NCBI GenBank assembly: GCA_034696485.1
Contig: JAQIWT010000007.1
Location: forward strand, 21,503 to 85,502
DNA: 64,000 nt
Reading direction: 5' to 3'
Source: Isohypsibius dastychi
Taxonomy: Eukaryota; Tardigrada; Eutardigrada; Parachela; Isohypsibiidae
Both the position numbers and the translations under genes were made by a program. The notes beneath the pieces are model-generated. The model had not been told where the DNA came from, did not search any database, and was given only the letters and a program-made list of their open reading frames with translations. Below are positions 13,001-25,959 of this stretch, one piece after another. The number at the start of each line of letters is the position of its first letter. Positions within the stretch are counted from its first letter, which is position 1.

Positions 13001-13321
13001 GTGTTGAAAGATATGTTGAAAGATCCGGGAGAGCAGCAACAAAAGTGGATAGTTGCAGTTGAAATGATTACGACTTGCTGGAAAACCCTTCAAAGAAGGA
13101 CAGAGTTTTCCTATGATTCTTTATCGTTGAGACGCGAAACAAACGCGAGTGTTTGGAGGATGATTGAACTGTTATTATGGAGTGAAAATCGCGGAAAATC
13201 CATGAAATTTCTAAAAGATCAAAGGGAGAATCGAGGTCAGTGGCTGAAAGTGCGCGAACTCGATTATGTAATGAACTTCATGCCTTGCATGGAGAATCTT
13301 AAAGATCAAGGAGGTAGGTAG
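13001..13321 (+). CDS. Unrecognised open frame beside transposon relics
   Basis: This 106-codon plus-strand frame has a charged composition with several Trp (KWIVAVEM, SVWRMIELLLW). It lies between the integrase relic and the hAT relic on the same strand. No domain is recognised. It may belong to one of those elements. It ends in GGTAGGTAGGTAA, which contains several possible splice donors. Confidence 0.25.
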   Translation: MLKDMLKDPGEQQQKWIVAVEMITTCWKTLQRRTEFSYDSLSLRRETNASVWRMIELLLWSENRGKSMKFLKDQRENRGQWLKVRELDYVMNFMPCMENLKDQGGR

Positions 13322-13492
13322 GTAAATAACAATGAAAATTCCTGGTGTACTGTTTACGTGTTTACAAAAGCAACCGAATCTCTCATCGCAAAAACGAAAA
13401 CAAATCAAACTTATTCTGAATGCTGCTCGAGATCACCAAAAGTCTGCTACTCACGTAGAATGTGTGAAGATGGAACAACTTAGAATCGCAGC

Positions 13493-14010
13493 GTGACGTT
13501 GGGAAACGCAATAAAAAAAGCAACAATGGCGAAGGGAGAAAGAATACGGGAACCTCAGCCAGAAACTATGAATCTGTTTGATCTCGGGTACACGGAGGCA
13601 TTTTCATATTTCCCGTTTTACACACACGAGATACTGCTCGAAACCATGAAAAAAATCGTTGGCAATGAGAAGAATACTGGCAATCTGTATATAACCACAA
13701 AATCAGCGGCAGCTATCTCAATATTTATTGGCAAACAGCTCCACTACCAGCTGACAAGCTATGTGATTTGACACCAGCCATTCATTTCAGTTATTGTCGA
13801 CGAATCCAAGAATGGATCAGCAAACATGATAGTTTACTTACGGACAGTACATGATGGCCAACCAGTAATTTTTTCCTGGGGACTGCGGAAATATCAAAGA
13901 CACAAACCACATAAAATTTGGAGTCATCTCTTATTTTTTCTCATCTTAATCAGATTGCAGCTGATGGTTGTGGAAGCGATCACAATGGATGATTACTCCG
14001 GAAAATTTGA
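13493..14010 (+). pseudogene. hAT-family transposase fragment
   Basis: The diagnostic part is ISVIVDESKNGSANMIVYLR followed by a conserved-looking hydrophobic stretch (IWSHLLFFLIL). This matches the start of the RNase-H-like catalytic core of hAT transposases and domesticated relatives such as ZNF862-like proteins, where an Asp-Glu-Ser/Thr motif begins the core. The N-terminal part, from 13493, sits in a frame that closes at 13769 just before the core opens in another register, so at least one frameshift is present. The downstream GFxSDG region is not recognisable. I read it as a truncated, inactive copy. The minus-strand frame 13946-14212 is a shadow. Confidence 0.55.
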
Positions 14011-14493
14011 GCAAGCTGCCCGCCGAGTTTATATGTTGTGTTTTGATGTCAATTCCAATAAGAGGGTATTGATCATACAATCGTTGATCGAGAGCAGGAC
14101 TTATTTCTTTCTTCAAGGCTAAATGGATGTCCATAAGCGAATCTATGTCTACGAGTCGGCACACGGCAAAGATGACGTTCCGGCTGTGTGAATGCAGCAA
14201 AACTACCCACAACTAAGATCTCATCCTCTCAACGAGAGAAAGCTCACGGGTTCCACAAAAGCGAACAAGTTTCAGTTTCTAGGACACAACTCCGACATTA
14301 CCGAAGCTCTCATCTGCCGAGTCCATTCAGTGGCAATGCACAACCTGCTCGTTATTTCAAGTTGTGTTTGGAAGCTTTATGCTTGACCTGCTCAGTCACC
14401 TTAATGATTTTTAGCGCCTGGTGAGATACCGGACTGGACGAAAGAGCTATGTTGCAGAAGCCCTGCAAACTCGATAACAAATCAGATCATGTT

Positions 14494-14640
14494 GATTTTG
14501 CCACGGAGTTTTTGCGAGAATTCCTTGAAATTCATTCGTTTTTCAATGGTAATGGGTGAGTTGCAAGGGTAATTGTCAGCTACCTCTTGTTACCGCATTT
14601 GCATGTCCCGATTATTCTGTTTTCTCGTTCTTCTTCGCTT
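14494..14640 (+). pseudogene. Fic domain remnant with a stop at the motif Arg
   Basis: The frame reads FLREFLEIHSFFNGNG, then a TGA, then VARVIVSYLLLPHLHVP. This is the Fic core motif (family form HPFx[D/E]GNGR): the His and GNG are kept, Pro is replaced by Ser, the acidic residue by Asn, and the final Arg codon is a stop (TGA is one transition from CGA). Fic enzymes transfer AMP or related groups to hydroxyl side chains; the His is catalytic and the Arg contacts phosphate. The downstream helix continues for about 30 residues before the frame degenerates. A second Fic sequence lies at 62.6-63.2 kb. This copy is inactive. Confidence 0.6.
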
Positions 14641-14979
14641 TCTCTTCTTCCTGAAAACGATCGTATCCCATCAGACCTCTAAAATAAACTCGAAACAGGT
14701 AACTTTTCCACTCGCTCTCATATGTTTACTTCTTGATCTTCAGTGAGGAATGGCATCGTTTTATGTGAAAATTGCAACCTTGATTGCAAGCTTTGCTGGT
14801 TTCACTTTGACATCAAGAACAAGGATTGTAGGCTATTCACTAATGATGACGGTACTGTGCTCCTTGAATTCATCATCATGTGCTGTTTGGAGCTCTCTCA
14901 GATAATTCAACGACACTTTCCCAGTTTCCTCGGGTTGCGCACAATTGACCGGTCTTCAGTGGCATAAATGAGCGGGGGA

Positions 14980-17229
14980 GCCCAAGGGTATGAAGATCGA
15001 AGGCATGCTATGGAACCAGCTGTTTATTTGTGAGTCATAATCCACCGAATCACTTATCAGTGACTGAGGCCAACAACCCTCGAAGTAAAGTGATGTGGTT
15101 TGGATGTGATATATGTATTTCATGCATGAGAGATGATTCATCACACGCTACGTTAACTTCAAGAAACACATTGAAACAGTCTTGCATTTTCATATCGGAA
15201 CAGAAACTCCAAAGGATCAAATCGAGATCGTGTTACACACGAAAACGAAACTGGTTTGCGAGCATGTATAATTCAACAAACTGTAAGTCGATCGCATCCG
15301 CACCGCATGAATTTCTGGGCTTGCAAAACAATGAACAGAAAAACAACTCGTAAAACTACCTGAAAAAAAGTGGCACATATTACCTGATCACAGAAACAAA
15401 TAAACATCAGTCTGCGGGTTATTTGAAATTTACAGAACGGAACGGTCTATCTGTCGTCACGGCATTGAGCTGGTTTTGGTGGCTACAACAAGTTCTCGCG
15501 ATCGCGGAGGTTCTATCCGGAGCCTCGGTGGCGCTAAGCAAACGGGTTGACTGGAGGTGAGAAGAAACATATGTGAACTTAAATCCTGAACTGCATCGGG
15601 AGTGTTTTACCTGGTGGAATATTCGAAATGTGCTGAGCGGTAGGAGTCGGTGGGAGTACAACATTTTAATTCACTCTATAATTATCACGATGATTTGATT
15701 TGAAATTGTTGTTACCGGGGAAAACTTCGGTGGGATTTTCGACTACTAGGCTGTGTTTCTTCATTCCGGCATCAACCGCTGCGTTATTTTCAGCTACAGC
15801 AATTCTTAATTGCACGGCCGTATCTGCATCAATTCCTATGGAGGGAAATACTAGTTAATTGTCAAGGTTTATTGAAAGAAGAGGGGGGTTTCGAGGGGCG
15901 GGTGGGAGTAGTTGAAGTCGGCTCGGCGTACGTTTTTGCTGGACGTCAAGTCTGAATCACTGTCTCGACCGTCAACGTTGTGGTCGAGGTGATTTTTTCT
16001 GTTGTTAAAAATAATATTGAGCAAATTAGGAAAGAGATTTTTTGTTCTATGACAATCGTTGTTCTCGCGGCTTGGAGATGGAGATGTGCTCGCTACAGAT
16101 CGAATTTGAACACAAGAATATAAGAAGCGGTAAGAAAGAGTTCGCCTGTTGATGTCGGGCTTGACATAAGTGAAGATTACACTGGAATAACGTGTTTCTA
16201 TCGAAATGAATAGTGACTTGTATTTTACGGTGTTTGTATTGATGATGGGATCACAGTCTGTACTGTCGGTCGAACTGGCTGAGGGCATTCCTTCTACCCA
16301 ATCAAGCCGGAGAATCCAAGACCAGACACTTTATGGCAACGAAATTCGTTTCCGCTCAAAACCAGTTTCTCCATCTCGGGAAACATGATGCAGAGTTACC
16401 GCAAACCTGTGTGAGCTAAGCTGGATAGATCTCATTTTTCACAAAAAGCCAGTCATCGTGTATGCGGCGGGAATAGTCCATGCACCTGGGCAAATCTCGA
16501 GAATCGCAAACACAAGCCTCTTTGCAGTCTTTTTCGAAAAAACACTACGCCAAACACACCGTGAAGAACGGAAGTACGAGTTTCATGATGACTGAAAACA
16601 ACAATTCAGAACAATTTCGAATACAGATTTTTAATCTTGTATTCATTTGAAACTTAACTGATCCAAAATTGATCTCGAATATTAATAACAATTCCTACAG
16701 ACAACATTCTACATTGCTATTGAAAAGTCCGCCATACACAAGAAGACCTAATTCTTGATAAAACAAGCTCCGAAGTCATTTCAACAAATCCAGTTCAAAT
16801 ACACGTTCTATCCCAGAATTTCACAATATTTACAAACAAAAGCTCAGCAATCGAAATATGAAACGCGAAAATCAATTGCGTTCTAAAAATCAATGCATTT
16901 TATGAACATGATGACATGCGTCACTTGTTCCAAAAAATTTCGTGACCATGCGCCACTGGCCTTTCAAGACACCCCACACGTTTTAGGGGGTTGAGAGCAG
17001 GGGTGACGATTCGACTGGAGCTCCTCTGGAATTTCCATGTTTCCGAGTTCGTTTCCTCCACTTTTTGCCACCATCTTATTCTATTTTCAGTTTTTCTGAG
17101 ATTTATTGTGAGAACTTTAGATAAGAATTAAGTTGCGGTCGGTTCCCTTCTCTGTTTTTTCAGACTTCTTGCTCTTTTTCTGTGCTGAAATTCTCGAATA
17201 TCCTGATCTCAAAAAAACATTCTTTGTGA
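14980..17229. other. No recognisable gene
   Basis: Minus-strand frames at 15419-15664 and 15869-16288 and a plus-strand frame at 16206-16388, whose first 20 residues resemble a signal peptide, were examined. None has a recognisable domain or supporting splice structure, and the last two overlap antisense to each other. Confidence 0.4.
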
Positions 17230-17376
17230 GTCATTTTGGTTTACGATGTTTTGCAGGGCCAGGTTGGGCTGAGTCTTGATGTGCGAGACAGGGGAAGACC
17301 AGCTTCATTGTTGGTGTTTTTCACTGTTTATCTTTGTTTTTGCTCGTCTTCTTCTCGAATCGCAGGTTTATTTTCA
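17230..17376 (+). repeat. Dispersed repeat, copy 1
   Basis: The sequence around TGTTTTGCAGGGCCAGGTT, followed by GGGGAAGACCAGC and a TG-rich stretch up to GCAGGTTTATTTTC, occurs again in inverted orientation at 32536-32675. In both copies the frame starting MV(Y/F)DVLQGQV is open. Two diverged copies 15 kb apart indicate a dispersed repeat family; its boundaries cannot be fixed from two copies. Confidence 0.65.
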
Positions 17377-17379
17377 AGG

Positions 17380-20280
17380 ATTCATGTTGGTTTCTCTCTG
17401 AGATCCTTCGGTGGGCTTTGATGCGAGTCCTCGTGTGCAGGGGCAACTTGGCCGGAGCTCATAGGTCTGAGTTCCAGATTGGCACACTTTCTTCCCCAAC
17501 TCTAGCGAAACTGACTTCCACCGGAAGTCTTCACTTCAAGGAACAAAGTATGTTTTCTAATTCAGAAAAATCGAGCGAAATCATAAATCATCTCAGGCAC
17601 GGTTTGGTTCTGGTTGTCTCGCCTTATGAATATCGCACATGGCAAGAGTTTAGTTAAGGAGGAAACCTCTGAACTTGCGTCTGATTCTCCAAAGAGCGAG
17701 GATGTATTGAGCCAAGACCAGGATGGAACTCATAATGTATTTTACCCCCGTAATCACCGCCTTGCCCATGTGTGGGGGTTGGGGGGAGGGGGGTTCATAT
17801 AAATCGGGGGTTGATATACAAAAGCCGATGTTTTCACTGGGTTTCTCCAAGAGTAGGGGCACGGCACTTCTGATGAGTTTCCAGAAAACCTGTTACAACT
17901 CCGTTGAAGAGCTTTGAATTTTTCACAAAGTATGTCGCCTCAATTTAGGGAAGTCAAATCTAAATCAGTCGGAAACAAAACCAGAAGACTTTTTTCTCTG
18001 TCAGGTCTCTCAAATGGTCACTCATAGTTTGACATGTGGTCTTTGTAAGGTGGTGCAGTTTAGTGGCTTGATAGCGCAACTGCAACGAGCTTCTCAAGAA
18101 AGATTTTGGTTGTTCGAATACTTATTCTGACTGGTTTAATTACACACCAGTAAATGTTGGACTCAAGGCGGAGCAAATGACGTAACAAGCGTTTCAAGTT
18201 ACAGGAGATAATGCACTGCAAAATCAATCCACCCCTCTTTTGAGCGAGAACCCCGAAACCAAAGACGTCAGACCCCTGCGACGACGTTTTGGCTGCAGTT
18301 AAAAATGGCGATACCCCTGATGCAATCTGAGAATTCCAGCAGTTGGTGTTCTCGCAAGGGCTTTCGGCTCCCTGAATTTGATGAGCAATGGCTTTCAGCC
18401 AACTGCTCAGTTGCACACCTGTTTTCGCTTAGAAAATCCCGAATATATCCACCAAATCGGATTCCCTGCTATTTTCAGAAGGTTTCGCGGGACGAGAGCA
18501 GTTTGAAGAAAGAACAGGACGAAAACTAGCAGGAAACTTCTTAGAAGATTCCACCAAAAACGAAGTGAGGGAAATGGCGGAATAGTGAAGGACATCAGTC
18601 GCCAAATTCGTCACAACCCGCTCAAAACGGGTTCCGTTTGTTTTGATTTTCTTCTTTTCATTTTTGTTCCTTCCTCCGTGGAATCGACAGGATGCATTTG
18701 CGGTTAATCCAGCTCATAGAATTGTCGCCAAACTCGGTTGTTGAGACCGGGAAATGAAGGAAGGAGCTGATTTGCATAATTATCTGGCATTTTTAAAAGA
18801 ACAAATCCGAATGGTTGTATAAATTCCAGGGGACTGATCTTTTTTAATCCCAGAATCTGTTCCCCGTGGGGTAACAGACGAGTTTTTGACAATCGCGTCA
18901 GCTCCTGCTTCTCGAGTTCGTTTGTATTTTATTGGATTCAAGACTAAATTCCATGCAGGAACTATTTTTATTCATTTTCTTACGTTGTCTGGGGGGGGGG
19001 GGCATGGCGGAATTTGAAAAGGGTCTTCCGGTTCCAGGATTTACAGAAGACTTCGCCTTTGTAATCCACAATCTGTTCCTCGCGGGTTAACAGTCGACTA
19101 CTTTACTACTAGTGCTTTGGCTTCGAATCAAACTAATATCATTGTGGTCCAATGGTACAGGGTTGTCCATCTTTCTTGACCACAAACTTTGGGGTAGTGC
19201 AGCTCGTCCCCATTTTCCCCAAAACTGGTGGCTTTTGATGAAGTCGGTAGAGAATTCATTTCTCCATCTGATCAGTTGCCCAACTAAACGGTCAATTTCT
19301 GATTTCAGCTTTGAGTGTCATGAGAACAAGAAATTGTCAGATTTCCTTTTGTCTCGGTCCAAAAACTTAAAATTCACGTCATCCGTGAGCATCCTTTTAC
19401 TCGCCGCATCTCCGAGCCATTCTGTGTTGAACTCTTGAAGCACTACATTTTTCGTAGCAAATGTCTTGAGATTGGATGAAGCACCGAGGAGATACAGCAC
19501 TCTCGTAAACCCAAAAATCGTAAAAAACCCGTTTTTGCGGCCACTTGTTTCCCATTTTCGGTTCTACGCTGCTCTTGTTTTCCTGAAGGTTCCAATGAGC
19601 TTGTGTAGCTACTTGTTCGATAGCCGAAAAAACGACGAACAAACTGAAATGTTTTTTGGATCACATTTTGAATTTCTCATCTTTTGCTTTTCAGAAAACC
19701 ACGAAAATTCACCGTAAGCAACCGGTTTTTGTTTGGCGTGATTTCTCCCATGTCGATGAAATTGTTCACTCGAAGCAAATTACAGCTGTTAAGAGTAGCT
19801 TTTCAGATACGCGCTGGTATCAAAATCATGGAGGATCTTTCACTCAGTAGCTGTTGTCAAGGAAACTTTGAAGAAATTAGGAAAATGTTAAAAAGACACG
19901 GAGCTTTTTGACCGAACCTCAGATTTCCAGCTCCTCCTTGGACATAATTCGCACCATATAAAAATCTTGCTGAGTGTCGAGTGAAGAAATGAATGCTCTA
20001 TCGATTGCACTAGAAGTCACAAGTTTCCGAGCAAAAGGGGGCAAGGTGCACTACCTCAAAGTTTGTGGTAAAAAATAGTGGACATCCCAGTAATGCGGTT
20101 TCCTTTTGTCATTCTCGTTACCTAAACAATGCCGTGGCTTCAGAAAACCGAGGTACTTCATTTGGGCCATATCAGTAGATTCATAATGGCTTGCTGGAAA
20201 CTTTGCTGCTGTCTGTATCACGTATGCCCCCATTATCAAGGTTTTTCAGGTCTTGCTTTTGAACTTCAAATGAAATTTTT
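17380..20280. other. No recognisable gene
   Basis: Many short frames occur on both strands and none carries a clear motif. Two short plus-strand pieces (near 18270-18320 and 19830-19910) faintly resemble the first helix pair of ankyrin repeats, too weakly to call. A run of 12 G lies at 18991-19002. Confidence 0.4.
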
Positions 20281-20288
20281 TTTGATCT

Positions 20289-21749
20289 TCAGGGCATTCC
20301 GGCAAAAAATGTCTCTGTTGAATTCTTTCCCATGATCAAACCCAGTTTCTTTCCATTTGTCAAAACTCCGTGAACTATAACACCAGCAGATCCAGTGAAG
20401 GTCAATGTCTGAAAAGGTGAGTGCGAGTCAAAATCAGATCCAAATTCATCATGGTTTACTCACACTTAGCAATAGCGATGACGTTGCTTTGAACAGTGGA
20501 AAACCGTTTAGTACCATCGGTCTCTCCTTACATCCACTGCGGAACGTTTTTAAAATCATCAAATATTTGCAAACCTGTAGCAGCAAGACTAGGGTAAACA
20601 CATCAGTCCCAACGCACATCATACCTCGTGATTCTCCGTGACCTCGCCAATAACAGCGTCTCCAAACACAGTGAGACTGGCTCGACTCATTGAATCCTGG
20701 AAGAAAACTCAAGTGATTTAAAATTTGATGGAACGCCAGAATGAACTTACTCGCTGGTGAGACAGAATGAAGTAAGAAATCGGTAGAAAAGCGAACCCAC
20801 TAAAAAGCCATAACGCGAAAACATAGGTCAGAACTGTTGTCGACGGAGTTCCACCGGCAATCATTCCGGCCAGATACCCCAAAATGAGGAACACGTTCAC
20901 GACAAAAGTCACGAAAAAAACACCACCGAAAAGTTCACTTAAAAGTTCGTGCATTTCCAACAACAGGCGATGTTTTACCAGAGATTTCTTCAGCGATTCC
21001 ATAACCGAATTATGTTCAAGGTTTCTCATTGAAACTGTTGATTTCAGAGTCTTGGTTTGGTTCAGTAGTTCTTCATGGAGCGAAACACTGCAGTCGTACA
21101 AGATTTTCCCAAAGGTGAACAACATCATGTATGCAGTTTGGGCGATACATAGTGGAATAGTGCAAGCGATGACCCACCAGACTAAGCTGTTCCAGATTTT
21201 AATATGAATATGCAGGGAATTGTACGAACCACTTTCCAGACTCGGATGGATGTTTGCTATCCCACATGAGAAGTAGTTATCGGACCATGAAACAATCTCC
21301 CATGTCCAGACCGAGCAAACAGCCACAAAAATACTTTTTGACATGAGTGTTCTCCATTTTGTGATTCTTAGACACCGCTCCACTTTGTCTGGATACACGG
21401 CGTTTATGACATTCCCCGTTGAGAGCAGAACTCTAGCAAGAATATTCGAACGGCTTTTCATGAACAGAATCGATAGAGTAAGAGGTCCCCATAAAACATA
21501 GACGGAATCTGTGACATCAATGGACATTTGGATGAGGGTGGCATCGGTTTTGATGGCACGCCGTATGAAGACTGCCAGTCGGAAACCGAAAATGATCCAG
21601 GCAGCGATCAAGATGGACAGTGCTGCGACTCGGCGTAAAAATCTCGTGGGAGGCCTCGATTGCTTGCATTCCAACGATTTAAGATCATACTCGATGAATC
21701 CGGTAAGAGAAAGGATTTTCAGTGGGAGTCGGAAAATATTTTGTGCCAT
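20289..21749 (-). CDS. Gustatory-receptor-like 7TM chemoreceptor, copy 1
   Basis: Four exons on the minus strand: 21749-20751, 20696-20625, 20574-20464 and 20408-20289 (TGA), 433 residues. All introns are phase 0 and about 50-60 bp, with GTAAGT, GTATGA and GTGAGT donors and CAG acceptors. Hydrophobic helices lie near residues 45-65, 80-105, 135-160, 185-215 and 265-315, with a charged loop (about 215-265) before the C-terminal helices. This is the plan of insect-type gustatory receptors, which sit in the plasma membrane with an intracellular N-terminus and act as ligand-gated channels. The usual TYxxxxxQF motif of the last helix is not kept (the exon begins TLTFTGSAGV). I chose the ATG at 21749 (MAQNIFRLP) over 21845 because the next gene starts the same way (MAHTIFKLP). 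There are no stops or frameshifts, so it is probably functional. The ligand is unknown. Confidence 0.8.
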
Positions 21750-22570
21750 AAAGATGTAGTTTGGTCCACATTTATCTCCGAATTTGAACAAAGAAACTAT
21801 AACCGGCAAACAAAATACGGAACGGGCGGCCTGCAATCTAGGCATCAGCTGCGGTGCCTCCGGAGAACTTCAAAGTTTTAATTCGACTGAGTCCAGGGGG
21901 AAGGTTGTATAACTACCGTATATTGGCCATATATGACTTGGTACATATCAGGATTGAGTGTATCTTACTTCCAATGGTTTACTCATGTTTCACTTTTCTT
22001 CCGTACTTCCCTGAAGTGCTCAGAGACCTGATGGGCATGTGAAGTCCCCTTGGATTCGCCGAAGAGCATGCCGATTTGCAGAGTTATTTCAGCAACCGCA
22101 TAATCTTCATGTGTTTGTTTGGAATCGTCATCAGTCCCGTTTGTCTCTAACTCGCAGCTGAAACATCTGAAACAAATGGCGGACTATGGAAACTTGACGC
22201 TGGGAATACACCAGGTACAAGGATTACAGAGAACTCCTTCACTACCAGCAAGAGTAAACTCCCACCCCCCCCCCCCCTGCAAAAGGCCTGAGTTAAAAGA
22301 CGGGGCTAGTTCGCTAGATTGTTAACTGTCGCTGCTTGTCCTTTCTTGGCCAGCTGTTAATACGAACTACCCAGATGACAGAAGAACCTCAATGATATCT
22401 GATCGCGATCAACGACTTTGTTCTAAATTATTGGTAAAGCTTGCCAATCACAACTTCTGCAAAATAATATTCACTGAAACGCTGCCTTCTGCAAACTAGT
22501 AACCAGTGGACTAAAAGCCATGGGAGAAATGTTTAACGACACTAGGGTAGTTCAACCAGGATGCATGTTG

Positions 22571-24035
22571 TCAATCAGCAGAGCGGTTTGCTGTCAGTTT
22601 CATGTCCGCCACCAGACCCACGCTCAAACCACTGGACAATATCCCATGTGCTATCACTCCGCCCGAAGTGATGAATGTCACAGTCTGAAATCGGATTAAA
22701 GAGCTGTTTAAAGGTCACATCCAAACCAATGACGTTAAATAATAATTACATTCAGCAAAAGAGATGATGTGGCCTCAAAAAGTGGATTCCCAGACAGCAC
22801 CATCGGTCTCTCTTTACATCCACTCCGAAAAGCTTTCAGAATCATCAAATATTTCGACTCCTGAAGAAGAAATTTGCGAGAGCTAGTTCAAACATAGTTC
22901 AGTACATACAACATTGCCACAAGAAGATTCAATGACGACAGCGTCGGCAAAAGCTGTCAAACTGGCCCGAATACTCATCTCCTACAGATAACTGTATAGA
23001 TAACCAAACTCCGAATAAAAAACCAAGAAAACTTTGACACTAACTCACGTTCTGTTGACACCGGATAAAATACATAATTGGTAAAAATGCACAACCCATA
23101 GAATAGACCACACCAATAATGTACGTAGCTGATGTGGTCCACGGCATATTTCCTGATATAACAGCAACTACCGAACCAAACGTAAGAACTGCATGGATGC
23201 AGAACGTCGCGCAAAAAACTCCACCGAAAAAACCGTTTAATAGGTCCTGCAGTTCCAGCAACAAACGATGTTTTCGCAGCACTCCCCGTAGTGGATCAAC
23301 CACTGATTCGTGTTTGAAATTTCCGTGTGGAGCTCCAGAGATACTCTTTTCAAACAGGCCCTTCAGTTCTTCGTGAAGTGAACCGGCGCAGTCGTTCAAG
23401 ATTTTCCCGAAGATGAACAACATCATGTAGGCAGTTTGTGAGATACAGATTGGAATTGTGCAAGTTGTGACCCACCAAATTACGTTGTTCCAAATTTTCA
23501 CATGCATACCCAGTGCCAGGTACGAGCCACTTTCGAAATCTTTATTGATATTCGAGATTCCTTTCGAGAGGGAGTTGTCGCACCATTGAATCAACTCCCA
23601 GGTCCAAATTGAAAGAACGATTTTTACAACACTCGTGTTCATGGTTCTTCTCAGAAAAGAGAGTTTTTCAGCTCTATCCGACTCCTTACTGTAAACAGTC
23701 GAGATGCATTCATCGGTTTTTGCGATAATTTCGGCGAATTTGTTTGAACGAGATTTCAGAAGCAGAATCGTGAGAGGTAATGGACCGGCTAAGACGTAAA
23801 TACTGTCTGTGAGGTCAGCAAAGACGGTGATGAGGTTGAAGTTGGTTTTGATTGCTCGCTGAATAAATACTGAGAAGCGAAACAAGAAGAGTGCCCATGA
23901 CGTAATCAGGACTACCCCAGCGATTCCTGTCCTCAGGATTTTGGACAAATTTGTTGAAGGTCGCTTCTGGTCAAGTGGGAGGAATCCGGTTGATTCCAAG
24001 ATGAGCCTGGGAAGTTTGAAAATTGTGTGCGCCAT
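22571..24035 (-). CDS. Gustatory-receptor-like 7TM chemoreceptor, copy 2
   Basis: Four exons: 24035-23049, 22981-22910, 22860-22750 and 22684-22571 (TGA), 427 residues. Exons 2 and 3 are exactly the same length as those of the downstream copy (72 and 111 bp), with the same phases. Exon 3 is almost the same peptide (YLMILK, then SGCKERPMVL). Strong agreement with copy 1 in the loop before the last helices (KHRLLLE, then GGVFF/GGVFC) shows a tandem duplication. The frame is intact and every splice site fits the consensus. The last exon begins TVTFITSGGV, again without the TYxxxxxQF motif. The copies share a strand and lie about 0.8 kb apart, each with its own start, so they are neighbouring genes. 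Membrane chemoreception is inferred from the family. Confidence 0.8.
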
Positions 24036-24059
24036 GATTCCAGACGGGCTCACAGGAAT

Positions 24060-25940
24060 TTTGAAACGAAGCTCACACTTATGCTCTGTTGAATATGAAA
24101 AATTCTCTCACTATTATTGAAAAACGCTGAGCTGGCGTGACTCGATCCATGCTCCGTGAAGCAACATGCACGATAACGTTTGCTTTGTCGGACCGTTTGG
24201 GATCATGAAGCCATTGGACAATTAAGCCCGTATCCACTGAAAATGGTTATTCCAAGACGAATAAGCAACAGTGCAAGCCACCCTCACATTGAATTATTCG
24301 CTTTCTGTAAACGATGATCCTCTGATAACAAACATGCTGTGGAAGAATCGTGATATATCCAGTGCGTTTGATGACATTCTCCAAAATTCACGTGCTGAAG
24401 GAAAAGGTCAATTTTTATGGATAAGAGAGTAGGTAGACCGTAGATGGGACTCCATCTTTCGGTATATTACATGGACGCAAAAATACGCACTGGCAACGAG
24501 TGGAAGCGATTTTTATTCCGCTTTTTCTGGTGTTCAATACCCATGATCGAAAACAAAGAGCCGGTATAAGTATACTTTCCAGGTGGTGGCGCACACACTA
24601 ATTTCGCTTTCTGTGCGTTTCACCAGCACAAAGAATACCGTTCCAAAGATCGGAATTCAATTTGTCGACGATGTGTTTGACGAGAGTCCTGTTCTTTAGC
24701 GACACTCCAGTTTCTCCATTCAACTAACCTTGATTTTTTGTAACAGTATACAGTGTTAGATCTGGATCTAAGCTAACACATCTAGATCTGTTTAAAAAAA
24801 ATATTCAGAAAATACCAATTTGTTTGACAAAATCAAAAATTATTAGTTTTTCACACAGGCCGACATACAGCACATTCGTCCAAGTTCTAATCCACAAAGG
24901 CAAATGATATTGAGGGCGGAAACCAGTGCAGCTTCATTCAAATTTATTCGTCAATGACGTAACACTCCGCAGTGTTTCTGCCATTATTTGATCGTCCGAA
25001 GCTGGGTTGAAAATCACATTTCGACAATGTTGTGATGATTGCATTTCGGGCGAAAAAGTTGTCTCACAAATTCGTGTCGGAAATGCCGTCCCAGTGAAAT
25101 CTATGAACCGTTTTTTTCAGAATCGAACTTTTTCAGTTGAGATCTGTTTCCAACCAAAAGTCGCGTCAGCCAGAATTAGTTCTAACCCGGTCGCCTAATC
25201 TGAAGCGGAAATGCTTTTTTCTTTCTGTGTGTATCCCATCTTGGACATTGGTGGGCGGGGTTGCCTTACCTCAGAGCGCCCAAGTGTCCCGACAAACAGA
25301 GAGTGGGTCACATATTTACGCAGGAACATTTTCTGTGTCACCTTCTCAGAGCAATTCAAGGCTTTGAGCCTGGAGTTTGATCCTAGCTGTTATTATACTG
25401 CACTGTTAGTATACAGTACTGTACATACTAAGTGCTATGTAAACATAGGGAAAAACGAAACGGATTTCATTTAAACCTATCTCCATCACATCCATTTTCC
25501 ACCACATCGTACTGTACATTGCACCTTGCACCTTACCCTTAAATAAAAGTCCACTCGAACGGTGTATCCACCATTGGCAAGTTGACCTACCGATTGAACA
25601 ATGAACAAGCTGCAAAATAAGTAGCTGTTGGTTGTTTCTTGGCGATTCGCTTGGCTTATCAGTGATGTTCGGTGAACTTCTCAGAAGAATTTCATGGCGA
25701 AACACAAACGAACAACGTACTGACTAATAATTTTCACCGAGAGAAGCTGCAACGCTAGCTTTTCTATTGCCGTCATGACAACTCTATTCCAACCCCTTGA
25801 TTCTTAAAACCGAGGTTCAAAATACGTCATTTTCAGCAAACTCTGTCAGCTTGGAATAATCCTTTTTTTCAACAAGTTCAGAAAAAACGTTCAAGAAACC
25901 GAAATCTCTGACGAAATTGCTGAAACCGGAATTATTGAAA
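24060..25940. other. No recognisable gene
   Basis: This stretch, upstream of the chemoreceptor pair, must hold the promoter of copy 2, but no element can be identified by eye. Plus-strand frames at 25007-25198, 25137-25367 and 25211-25474 and the minus-strand frame at 25406-25705 show no known domain. Confidence 0.35.
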
Positions 25941-25959
25941 GGCTTCCCGACGCAGCTAG

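Noticed and set aside
16206-16388. Short ORF with a signal-peptide-like start
   Set aside because: Only 61 codons, antisense to another open frame, no splice or homology support.
19830-19910. Ankyrin-like peptide (CQGNFEEIRKMLKRHGAF)
   Set aside because: Only part of one repeat; no neighbouring repeats in frame.
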